This document shows positions 31,855 through 43,900 of a DNA stretch of 64,000 bases, in pieces. Both the position numbers and the translations under genes were made by a program. This DNA is from Luidia sarsii (taxonomy: Eukaryota; Echinodermata; Asteroidea; Paxillosida; Luidiidae). The stretch covers positions 4,053,927 to 4,117,926 of the forward strand of contig OX465120.1 of NCBI GenBank assembly GCA_949987565.1. Reading direction: 5' to 3'. The notes under the pieces were generated by a model. That model searched no databases, was not told where the DNA came from, and worked only from the letters and a program-made list of their open reading frames with translations. The number at the start of each line of letters is the position of its first letter. Position 1 is the first letter of the stretch.

Positions 31855-32032
31855 AGGGATCAAACCCCGCTTTCATTCAGATGCAGACAAGCACTTTTTT
31901 TATTTTCATAAGTTCCCAGTCAGCACACAAAAAAATCTGCATCCACTTTGTGCGGTCTCAGAGCTGCTGTAAACGGGTTTACAATAAGTTGCTTCCATCT
32001 GCATGAAAGCCAAAGCGGGGTGTGATCCCTTG
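31855..32032. repeat. Fold-back element
   Basis: The left arm (GGGATCAAACCCCGCTTTCA) is mirrored by the right arm (TGAAAGCCAAAGCGGGG...GATCCC), with TGCAGACAAGCA and TTGCTTCCATCTGCA continuing the pairing. The spacer is T-rich. It is probably a MITE. Confidence 0.65.
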
Positions 32033-32128
32033 AGGTATACGGCAGTTACATGTATTCGTTAAATTGGTTCCAGCTAGCACCCCACCCGGGCAAGATTAGT
32101 CGACTCTTCGGGAGGCCACAGGATAAGG

Positions 32129-32202
32129 GTTGAGTAGCTCAGACGGGCAGAGCACTACAAGCATATATATTCAAGAGGTCTTAGGTTCAAATTCCGCTCC
32201 AG
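32129..32202 (+). repeat. tRNA-derived sequence (SINE head or tRNA pseudogene)
   Basis: It shows TAGCTCAGACGGGCAGAGC (A box and D arm) and GGTTCAAATTCC (B box) at tRNA spacing. The acceptor ends do not pair and an A-rich stretch follows, so a tRNA-derived SINE or tRNA pseudogene is likelier than a working tRNA gene. Confidence 0.65.
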
Positions 32203-33118
32203 TGAAACAAAAAAAACCCATTTTTTTTAAGTGGTTCCAAATTCTCAAGCCAGCATTTCATCGATTTGCTTACATGGTGTTTGATTTTTAAAAAAATTAG
32301 TCACTAAATGTTAGTCTTTTGTGAAATAATGAAAACGAAATCACAAAATCTGCGAAGCATTACGTTCATTAATCAGGAGATCGTTGGATCATTGATGAAA
32401 TGCGATTCGATGACGCACTGGTATTTAATCTTCGTAAACAGCCCCGCCTATCCCGCGACCCATACAGTGGCCGTGTAGTTTCACCCACAGGGAGAGCGCT
32501 AGCGAAAACGACGAGATCTCAGCCAATCCACGACGTGACCAAGTTGAACGAGTTCGTTTTTGTTGAATATACCTCGTCCACTACTTGCAATACCCAGTTT
32601 GCGCATCCCACGCCTGCGCGCAGTCTTCTCGTCGGTGGTTCTTATGAGTTCTGGGGTGTTTGTTTTCTCATCCTAATATTGTTTACTCTTGCTTTCACAA
32701 CGAGCCCCTCCTATCAGGCACTGCCGAAGCCGACGACGTGCTGTCCAGAAACCCAGCGAGTACAAACACAAAAATCGTCCTAATGATGACAACGGGCGGC
32801 TGTATAGAAAACAATTCGCCACACGGAACTTGCCATGTTTTGTTTTAATCTACACAATGAATAATTTTATTTTGTATAGTTATTTATAAAATGAAAAAAA
32901 AATCGCTCGGGTTGAGGTCTTCATTGGACGGCTATGGAGAGGAGTGGGTCACTTGGGAACTAAGCCTGTTTACGGGAAGAGTTCAGCGGACTTAATGAAG
33001 GCAAGACTATTGAGTGGGAGGACGCACACAGTGGACGTTAGGTAAGTATTACCGCATCTCTTCTTTTAATGGCAATCGCGTTGTGCGTGGATTGTGCAGA
33101 CTGGCAATTCTTGGCGTG

Positions 33119-33126
33119 TATATAAG
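33119..33126 (+). promoter_or_regulatory. Candidate TATA box of gene B
   Basis: TATATAAG is followed by a GC-rich stretch and TCATCATC about 25-30 bases downstream, and lies 180 bases before the start codon. A competing reading is a 5' untranslated exon ending at 33041 (donor GTAAGT at 33042) spliced to 33213 (acceptor TTTTTACCAG). Confidence 0.45.
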
Positions 33127-33305
33127 CCGCGGCGCTTCGGTAGCTCCTCATCATCGGAGGGCTTTCCCGGGCGGACTCCAGTAATCTTGTTTCTTCTCCT
33201 TTTTTTTACCAGTTTGTTCAAAACTCAAGGCCAGATTTGGCGAGAGAAGTAATCGACGGTCATTTCTGGATTTCTTGGAAGGAGCGAGCGTGTGGCTGCC
33301 CTACC

Positions 33306-33384
33306 ATGCGTCCCGTCGGCCTCTGTACGCTGCTGCTGCTTCTCCAACTCGGACCGAATGCAAAAGCTGTCGATCCCACGAGCG
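33306..33384 (+). CDS. Gene B exon: signal peptide
   Basis: It encodes MRPVGLCTLLLLLQLGPNAKA followed by VDPTS, a basic start, a leucine-rich core and an A-x-A cleavage site near residue 21. The donor GTAAGT at 33385 leaves phase 1, which fits the SRCR1 exon at 39699. Confidence 0.9.
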
Positions 33385-36300
33385 GTAAGTTAGAAACTGT
33401 TCGTTCCATTGTTTTTGTTCGCAAGTAGTTTTTTTTTTAGCAGACTTAACATTACAAAACACTGAGTTCAAATCCGTGTCGAATCCAAGTCCGTGCCTAT
33501 TTCGTTTAGACGCAAACAGCTGAAGGATTAAATAAACTGACTGGGAACTTTTTAACAAATTTGAAAACCGCAAACACAACATGACTAATTGAGTATTAAT
33601 TTGTGAGCTTCACCTAATTCAAAAACATTGCATTGTACCCCATGTTCAGTAACACAATGCTCTTTTCCTCTGTTTAACTACATGACGGAAATTTTGCATC
33701 GGAGTTCGGTGCCAATGAGTGGCAGTATACAGTTGTATATGAAATGTTGACAATTTGGTCCAAATTTTTCTGTTTTGGACAGCATTTAGTTCAGGGTAGT
33801 ATGTTAAAATCTCTTTGGCAGGGAGAGAGGCAACCACCGAGTAACTTATATTGAAACAGGTCGTATTAATGCGATATAAGTATTTACACGCTATTTTTAG
33901 TGACACTTTTCTGTGAAACGGAAAATAATTCGCAAAGATTTAAAGTTTTTGGCTTGCGCCCCACCCCGGAAAAGAGTAGTTGATTTTCTTTGAATGTCGC
34001 CATCTAAGAGCTAAGAGCTGGATAGATCTTAGACGATGGCCCAGGCATATGATCCAACACCATGCAGTAAAGTGCATGTATATAGTAATTTAATTATTGT
34101 CTGTGTATCACTTAAATGTATAAGGAATGTTTAGAAGTAGTTCGTCGCCTTTCTTTTTGGGTGACTAAAAAGGCCTTTCCGCTACGCTAAAGCTGCGGAA
34201 AAGCCTTTTTAGTGGTTTTTTTTCTTCATGTTTTCTTCTTCTTCCTCATCCTCTTGTTCTTCTTGTTCTTTTTGTTTCTTTTTGTTCTTGTTGTTCTTTT
34301 GTTTTTTCGTGACACGTTTTGTGAAACGGAAAATAAATCCCAAAGATTTAAAGTTTCTAGCTTGCGCCCCTCTTGTTCTTGTTCGTTTTCTCCTTCCTCA
34401 GCTTCCACTTCTTCTTCTGTTTCTTCTTCTTCTGTTTCTTCTTCTTCTACATACTTTTTTAACCTCGAAAAATCTCACTCTTTGTCAAAAAATATCACTC
34501 ATATCCGACTTCCTTCCGGGGACATCTCAGATAATCCAGATGAAATACGCTCCCACATCCACAATTTCTATCAATTGCTCTATAGCAAAGTTCCAACTGA
34601 CGAAAGCGCCCAACATCAACTTCTTCACAATATGTGGCGTTTAAGCCCAGTCGACTCGGATGATCTCGATAATCCCGTTTCCATTGAAGAACTAGACAAT
34701 GCAACCAAGCAGCTTGGTAAAAACAAGTCCCCTGGTCTGGATGGGCTCTCTAGCGAATTCTTTCAATTCTTTTGGCCTCTATTCAGAGAAGATTTCTTCT
34801 CAGTTCTCTCCTCTTCCATTGAACATGGCTCTCTCCCCCGTTCCTTTGGCAGAGCAGTCATCACACTACTACCAAAAAAAGGCGACCTCGCCGATATTGC
34901 AAACTGGCGTCCTGTGTCACTTCTAAACACGGACTACAAAATCTTTGCCAAGCTGCTTGCTAATCGTTTGAAACAGTGCATTGACAGCATAGTTCACATA
35001 GATCAGAGCTACTGTGTTCCAAACCGCTGCCTGCATGACAATCCGAACTTAATTCGCGACATGTTAGCCTATGCCAACTCTACCAACCTTCCATTCGCCA
35101 TCCTAAACCTAGACCAAAAAAAGCCTTCGATAATGTTGACCATGAATATTTATTTTCTGTGCTGAGAGCCATGGGCTTTGGGAACGGTTTTATAAAATAC
35201 ATCAAACTGTTATATACCCAAACGGAGAGTCTTGTAAAAATCGGAAACTCTCTTACTGTACCTTTCTCTTTCGAAAAAGGGATTCGGCAGGGCTGTCCAC
35301 TCTCTGGACTCCTGTATACCCTTTCAATTGAGCCCTTATTAAGCAAACTCGGCCTTGACCTTAACGAACACGGTTTCCGCCTACCAAACTCCCCAAAATG
35401 CCTCTCAGTGTCAGCGTACGCAGACGATGTGTCCGTCTTTATTACTTCCGAAAACGGTTTCCAAATTGTAACTGAAACTTACAATCTCTTCAGTAGTGCT
35501 TCTGCAGCACGTCTGAACGCCTTTAAATCCCAGGGTCTGTGGGCCGGCTGCTGGACCGGACGATCAGACACACCCCTAGGCTTTTCCTGGAACAGCGAAG
35601 GCTTACTATTTTTGGGACTCTACTTAGGAAACTCAATCAACTACACCAAACAAAACTGGACAATATGCAAAACTAAAATCCTTAAAACCCTAGCCTGTTG
35701 GAAACGACTATTGCCGATTCTATCCTACAAAGGAAAAACCCTCATCGTAAACCAACTCGCTGCCTCCAAAATTTTCCATTTTCTTGCAATACTCACCCCT
35801 CAAGAAACGTTCATCAATGATATTCAAAAGCACCTCATTGATTTCATCTGGTCCGGCAAAAGACACCTACTTGCAAAAAGACGACTTTTTCAAGAACCTG
35901 ACAAGGGTGGAATGGGACTAGTTTGCCTCCAAGCACGCACCCTTACCTTTCGTTTGCGTTTCCTAAAACGCTTTCTCAATGCTTCTAAACACCCCGCCTA
36001 TGATCTGGCTGCTTTCTACCTAAATAAATACAAAAAAATGGGTCTGGACTTCCAACTTCTTCTTTCAACAACAAATCCAAAATTCTACACTAGCCTCCCT
36101 CTCTTTTACGCTTCTATGTTGCGTGCTTGGACGGCGTCCGGAGCTCGAATCGAAACACCTCTGGTGTCTCTTGACCACGTCATCAATCTTCCTCTAAACT
36201 ATCTCTTTCCCTCCAAACCCTCTATCACTAATTTCCCGGCTCGACTCGCGGAATGCGGTATTATCCTAGTCCGTCATCTCCTGCATATCAGCACCGGTGC

Positions 36301-37877
36301 CTGGCGTGACCCAGAGGATTTCCCGGATCGTCGGAGCCTTCGACCGCCATCATACCGACAACGTCATCAGATCCTCAACACTGCTCAAAGCAAGCTCATT
36401 TCAAGCTTTCCATCATTCTTCAACACCAATGGTCTTCACTCTTCCTGCGCTGCAATTTTACCAATTCCTGCTCGTCCGCAATCTGCCATCGACTTCCTCC
36501 TCTCATCCACACTCCACGGACTCTCCTCTTCTTCAAAACAAATGTACCTTCTTCTCAACAACCGGCTCAACTCCCTTCAAGAACTGCCACTGTCTCCTTG
36601 GCACACTAGAAGATACTTGGAGGGTACCAAAATCCAGTGGCGAGAGATATATCATCTACCGACATCCAAGAAGGAAGGCGACGTGCAATACAAACTAATG
36701 CATAATGTTCTTCCTTCGCTTCCGATACTGCACCACCTCAATCCGGGCGTCTCACCTCTCTGTGGATGGTGCGGACAACTCGGCACACTCATCCACCTCT
36801 TCGTCGTCTGCCCTGCCATCCAACCATCGCTGAACCGTCTACACCAGCTCCTCTGCCGTCTCCTTCCAGATCTGCGTCAACACTTCAATTTCTACTGGGC
36901 CCTAATACCGCATGCCCGTGGTCGTAGCCGGGAAATTGTACACGTCTCGAACTACCTCATAATAAGCCTAAAAAATGTCATCTACTGGTTATACAGAAAT
37001 CAAAAGTTCCTTGACCCCCTTCTCATCTGGACACATCGTCTTCAAACCAAAATTCTTTTTGAATATTCCTTCTACTGTCAATGTAACAACATCTCTACTT
37101 TTCTCCACAAATGGCCTCTTGACTCAATCTTTTTCCAAATTAAAGAGGTAACCAAGATGACGTGGTTAACATAATTTTCTCCCTTCTGTCCTCTGACATC
37201 TCTATACTTTTTCTAAACTCTATTATTCTTCTCTTTTCTTCTTTCTCTTCTTCGTTCTTTTTTGTTTTTTCTGGTCTGAGACTCGGACAGCTGCTCGCTT
37301 CGGCGAGACATGGGGACCCCACTGTCTCCAGACTCAGACCACCCCCCCCCTCTTTCCCTCCCCAAACATCTTACCTATTTTTTCTTTTTGTGTGTGTGTG
37401 TGTTTACCCTTAATAACAACGTATGTATTAGATAAAAATAATTCTTATATAATGTCTTTTTTTTTACCTCTTTATTTGACTCCCCTTTTGGACCGTTGTC
37501 TTATGAAAATTAAACCCTTGTGACTTTCTTTCTCGGGAGCAGCAGCCCGCGTAAGCGAGACATGGTGTTATACCTCTGCTCCTGGAGAGATCTATCACCG
37601 GTTTATTTTCGATTACCACTATGACAACTCCCTTCCAACTGATTTTGTTTTGTATTACAAAACACCTCTCATATGTTATACTATTATACATATTATTTTC
37701 TCCTATGTTTATTGTTTATTTGTGTTATGTTCATTTATTTAATTTATCATTTCAAGTCTTTTATTTGTAAAATTTGTTTAATTGGTTTAGTTCCTGTTAT
37801 TTTCAAAAGAATGAAATAAAGTCTTCCTTTTGAAAAGTCAAAAAAAAGTCTTCTTCTTCTTCTTCTTCTTCTTCTTC

Positions 37878-37909
<32 letters not shown>

Positions 37910-40900
37910 CTTCTTCTTCTTCTTCTAAATATTTACTTGTAAATATTGTTTATTTGGTTTGGTTTGTTTTTGTTTCGGTTATTTTCAAAAGAATGAAATA
38001 GAGTTTTCCTTTTGAAAAGTCAAAAAGTCTTCTTCTTCTTCTTGTTCTTGTTTTTCTACGCTTTCCTTTGCTTCTTCTTTCATGCAAGACACATTTCGGT
38101 CGAACACATTTGCTTATGTAGCCATTAGTCCTTTTACGGTTGGAGGGTTTCCTACTAGTCTGTTTATTAGATCAGGCTAGACCAGTCTCAGTCCGTCGGG
38201 TGTATTCGTATTTTCAGTGATTTTGTGATAACGTTAAAAAATTACAGGGCCACTACGTTTAGACCGTAGCGGGACCTTTCAATGACTAATTCTCACCTCA
38301 TTAACACCTCTTTTCTCTCATCTTCCCTGTGGCTTTCCCCTTTGACCTCCCACCTTCCCCTGTCTCTTTGATCTTCTCCACCCTTTTGTTTTTCCCTAAT
38401 CTCCCGTCCCTTCATGTACATGTGCATTCCACTCCATTCCCTTTTGTCCTTCCTCTGTCATGTGTGTCAGGTCTTTCCTTTCCCTGACTGTTTTTTTGTT
38501 TGTTCTCGTCACTTTGACTTTGAGAAAGGTCCTCCTAGGATCGAAACGTCGGGCCCTCCAACGTTTGTGATGGATGTAATGCAGGTCATTTTAGTCAGCT
38601 AGCAGTTTGCAACAGTCTTTACACTTCCTTAATGATAACAAGTTTTCCTCTGGTTTCCTGCATCGGCTGCCACCCATTCAAAACCAGCCAAGCGTAAGCA
38701 CGTCTAGCAATGCCGCACACACCGCTCTGTGATCAAGCCTTTCAAAAACGTTTCAATGGTGTAAACATCCATGCGATCAAAAGTGTTTCCATTCAATAGA
38801 CCTCGTCACTCAACGTCACCTCGCTGAAAATTGTATAGCTGCCTCGCTTGTATCCGATAGTCGAGTCGCCATTTATCTGAACTCAATGGGAGCCGCTGTG
38901 GACGCAGTCTAAGAAGGACTTCATCACAACGAAACAATTCACTGATGAGGTTAGGACTCCCTGTCTCTCGTGCCAGAAGTTTGTCCGTCGGGGCCCCTTT
39001 GCCCTGGAAAAATAAAAATGGACCCTTAAAAGAGATAAACCTATCGCCTCTTTGCGTCGAACATGCATCTGTCAACACGAAGGATTGTTTCATTTTGCAT
39101 TGTAAACAACGCAGGCGTAGTTAGGACATAAAACAGTCGTCTATTGTCTATTAAAATTACTTGTGGGCCTTATTTACAAATCCCACTAAATCCGTTAATT
39201 TCTCAGGTCAGTGCGAAATGCGCAATATTTTTTGTCCTTTTCTCCTTCGTTCGATTATTGTTTGAGCTAAGTACGTGTTATGGATACATCAATAGGTCCG
39301 AATGGATTGCAACAATGCTGACACTTAAACAGGGATGTGTTAGCCTGTAGCGGAAACGCATATCATAATTATCTCTAGATATTATGTCACAAAATATCAT
39401 GTCCACGAACTGTCCTTGCTTACACCACTTCTCTCCTAGATCTGCCACGTAAAAAAAATTCGCGCGTGGCAAGTATTTTGTAGTGTAAACCATGCATTCG
39501 TATTTCAGAATTTGGCCTGACAAATCAGACGCTATCGTTGCGCATCAGCATGGCATAAACTGGCAGATTCTTAAAAAAAAAATTAGCAAATTAATTCACG
39601 ATAGTGTGAGCGAATAGGTGTATGGATTGTAATTGAACGCAAAGAAACTTTATCTTGTTTACCTCTAAACTCTGAGGATCCCCTAAATTTGCTTGCAGGT
39701 GATGACCCGTACCCTGTGCGACTTGTGGGCGGTGAAACGCCAACGGAGGGGCGGGTTGAGGTTACCTTCAACGGTGCCTGGGGCTCTGTGTGCGGCGACG
39801 CCATGTTCGACTCAGCCGGTGCTGCCGTCGTGTGCCGCCAACTGGGAATCTTCGGGCGTAGTTTGGCGATCAAAAACGCCCCCTTCGGCGAAGGAGCTGG
39901 CCACGTGCTGATGGAAAACGTGGCGTGCCGAGGCAACGAAAGCCGTCTGACCGACTGCGACTTTCCCGGCTGGGGGTCCTTGTGCGGTCATGATAGGGAC
40001 GTAGGCGTCGTATGCCAAATGGGTAGGACTGTCCTTTTCATCATTGTTCAAGAGGTTCAAGAGGTTTAGGGGTGAATTTTACAAAGCCATGCCACACGAG
40101 GCACTTTTGGCTGGCAACATTAAGGCAACTATTTGTCCTACATTTCCTCAACATGTATTGTTTTTCAAGATCACTTCGAAACAGCCATTCATGCAGCGCT
40201 CGCCCCATGCACATTCATCTAGCCGTCGACACCATTTTGGTTGTATATAGAAAGGGCAGGCTCTGATGATAATGATCAGTTGTTTGTTCTTAAGCCTCAC
40301 ATTCACAGGCCGTCCCAAAGACAGGTACCACCGAACAAAATGGCATTGAAACGACCAATGCCTTTCTGCAGATGGTTCATCTTTGACCGGGCGGACTTAG
40401 GTCTCTTGTCAACAAGATCATCGGTTGAGTGCCGGTTGAATTCATCCGACCGATAAAATGTCCCCCGGTAGAAAGTCGATTGTTCTGGACTCTGGGGTGA
40501 AAAATTCACGATGGCTATCCGGTGGAAACGTCATCGGACGGGTCATATCATCTGATACCCAACCGATGATCTTTTTGACAAGAGGTCTTATTAATATCAT
40601 ATCTTGGGTTGTTGAATTGGGTCTTCGATGAAGTGCCGAAGTATTTTGTTCAACTGGTCCATCAAAGCGTTACTTGTCCAGTCTGTTATGGCACGCATTT
40701 CAAAATGGCCCATAGATAGAACACCCTAAATGTCACTGTTACCCTACCACTGGTCTGATATTTTAGAAGGTCAGTGGACGTCTAACCCGAGAACAGCGGC
40801 CTCTTGCCCGTTGCTTGCAAAATGCCTCTAATGAGATCACCTATACGATGGGTAGTATCATTCAGCTTACGACATTAAACGTAAGCAGTGTTAGGCCGCG

Positions 40901-43900
40901 TTTCTCTGCATAACTCATCATCTTGCGATTCGTCGTTGCCAGCGATGTTATGGACCTCTTGTTAACTTGTCAATTGCAGCAAATGGAAGCTCATAATGCA
41001 CATTTTGTCCACGCACATTATATCAATCTAATCTGCAGATGCTTTCGACGTACGTCTCGGAGGCAATCGGACATCCAAGGAAGGGCGTGCTGAGATGAAG
41101 GTCAGGGGTCAGTGGGTGTCCATAAGCAATGAACGCTGGACGGCTTCGGCCACCAGTGTCATGTGCAGACAGCTGGGCCACCAAGGGGCTAACATATCCT
41201 ACGCTCTCGACAAGAAAGACGACGCTTCTGACTTTCTCAGCTCGTTGGACTGCCGCGGGGACGAGGTAGCGCTGGCTGATTGCGTCAACGCGGGATTGAA
41301 GTCGATCGTACGCTTTGTCAACGTGGACGTGTATGTCGCCTGTCAGATAAGTAAGACGTCGAAAAGCCTTTGATCATCCAACGGCACGAGTCCACATCCA
41401 TACTGGTCAATAGCGTCTGCCATAGCAGTAACCGCTTTGTAGGTGTGAAAGCTTGGTCAACATTCTATAGAAGAATATGCACTGTAAATGACATGAAGAG
41501 GCTGCAGCGTCATTGCAATCCATACAATAAACCTCAGAAAATTATGAGAAGGGTCGAATCGTTTGATAAAAACAGGACTTTTCTCAAAGGTGGACTGACT
41601 TTGGTAAAAACTTAGAGGACGGGGATTAGAACCCCATGTGGCAGTTCTAAATCTTTCCCGTCTGTTTTTCCTTGTAAGTGTGCCTTTCAGAAAGCTCCAA
41701 ACATGATCAAAATTTCGGGTCACCTACAATTTCAAGATACCCATTTTGGTAATTTAAGTCATTTGAGTCGCAAATTGTTGGTTCGTGTATCTGTCTAGAA
41801 CAGGATTAGCTGACAAAGTAGTAATTATCATTATGAATACTAACTTTTGGACAACAGCGGATGAGGAGTTTCTGAGCGTTCGTCTCACTGGAGGGCTATC
41901 CAGCAATCAAGGATATCTGGAGTTGCATCACGACGGAGCGTGGGGAACTGTCTGCCCGGACGACTGGGACGAGTCGGCCACCAGCGTGGCCTGCCGACAG
42001 CTGGGCTTCCCCGGCCCCAACATCACCCTGGACGTCTTGGTTAGAGACGGCATCTTCGGCCGGATTGACAGCCGACTGTTCTTCGCCGGCATCCACTGCA
42101 GGGGCGACGAGGACAGGATCGCTGACTGTCAACTCACCCGGGGCTATGGGGATGCTTTTTGTAGCAGGTTCCGGGCAGTCGGCATCATGTGTCAGGAAAG
42201 TGAGTAGTCTCGACCCAAAATGTTGTAGATTGCAATGTAGAGCAAGAAGTTGTTGCCTGGTCGAGCTGCTTCGTAGTTGTAGCATGCCATGTCAGTTCCG
42301 GAGACAGGCGTGATACTCTCTCTAGATCGGACACGGTATGTATCCTACAACAGTGACCCAGATCGGCCCAAACCGTGCGCGAGTTTATGTGTAAATGGAA
42401 AGGAAGATCTCCGAACCCAGACAGACTCAGGGGTCGTTTGCCGAAATGGAAATTGTTTTTCTGACACCGCTGCAGTGACAAATAGAGCAGAGGCAGTAAA
42501 GCCACATAACAACGGCAGATCATGTGGCGCTCTAAACACTGTCTATTATGAGTACGGTATTACATTGTACGGTACTTGCATTGCGCCGAGTGTAGCGGGC
42601 ACCTCAACCACACTTTTCAGGTGCGATGAGGTTGCTGGGATGAGCAGCCCTTGCATAAATTTAATGTCTCCGATTACCATCTGCTCCTGGCAATGTGACG
42701 GTCAATCTTTATGCATTTAAATGTGCACCTGACAGATATTTGTTCCTTCCTGAATACCAGATGATGGCCATCAAGTGCGCCTCGTGGAAGGGCCAAGCGG
42801 AAACCGATCGGGTCTGGTTCAGGTGTCCTTCGGCGGTCACTGGCTCGCCTTCCGTTCTGAAGAAGGCTTCGAAGCGTCTCTAGCCAGCGTTGTCTGTCGT
42901 CAGCTCGGCCTCTTCGGCAGGAACACGTCCGTGACCAGCGGTTACTTGCACACCAGCGGCAGGGTCGGCGTTGCTTGCAGCGGAGATGAGGCCATGCTGG
43001 TGGACTGCCCTTTTCGGATCTGGACAACAATGTCTATTGAGAATGCCGTGGTGTGTCAAGAGGGTGAGTGGTTAATGTAAGCGTCTGGGTTTTAGATTGC
43101 CTTTCAATAAAACAACTTATACAAACAGCTGACTGACTTAAGTGACCAAAATACAAATCCACAAAAGGTAGAGAGTCTGGTATTTTGATCCTAGCCTGCC
43201 CTTCTCAATGGAACATACGGCACATACGTTGACTTCGGTCCCATTTCAAAGCGATTGTCAACACCGTATAATTCCATTGGGATGCATTATATCGACCCTT
43301 TTCTGGGCTAATTTACGAATAAATTACGAGGGGATCCGGCCTTGGAGGGGCTCCCTATTGATCTCAGAAACTGAAGGTCCCACAAACTTGACATTTTGCT
43401 TGCAGATAGATCTCCATGTGCTGAGTCTGATTGCGAAATCAATCTACTTAAATATGCAAATGTGTTCGATAATTACCAGTAGCTATTCCTGATGAATATC
43501 TTATGTTTTCTGCGTTTTTTTTCAAAATTTCAGTGTCACAATTTTAAAAACATAAGGAATAAAGTTTACCAGATGAGAAATCATTCAGTTCTGGGTTTAA
43601 TTTCATGTGTAGATCTCAAACTCAACTTTTCCGTTACAGCTAAAAAACAGCACTTGTTACCGGTATGTCCTCATGTAGTCATTGCTTTCATAGTACCCTT
43701 CCAAACCGTTTTGTACACTGCAGGGGAAACTCACCCAGTCAGGCTGATAGATGGCGCCACCAATGCGACTGGACACGTGCAGGTCTTTTTCAGCGGCATG
43801 TGGGTCGGCGTCTGTGCCAGACAGTGGGATGTAAGGAGCGCCACCGTCGTCTGTCGGCAGCTGGGGTTCAGCGGACGGGCAGCGCCGCTGAGTATCCGCT

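Noticed and set aside
33237..33305. Upstream extension of the gene B start
   Set aside because: The frame is open but has no ATG; the first in-frame ATG is 33306 and it directly begins a good signal peptide.
34212..34444. N-terminal extension of the LINE frame rich in F, L and S
   Set aside because: It is a translated CTT/TTG microsatellite, not ORF2 sequence.
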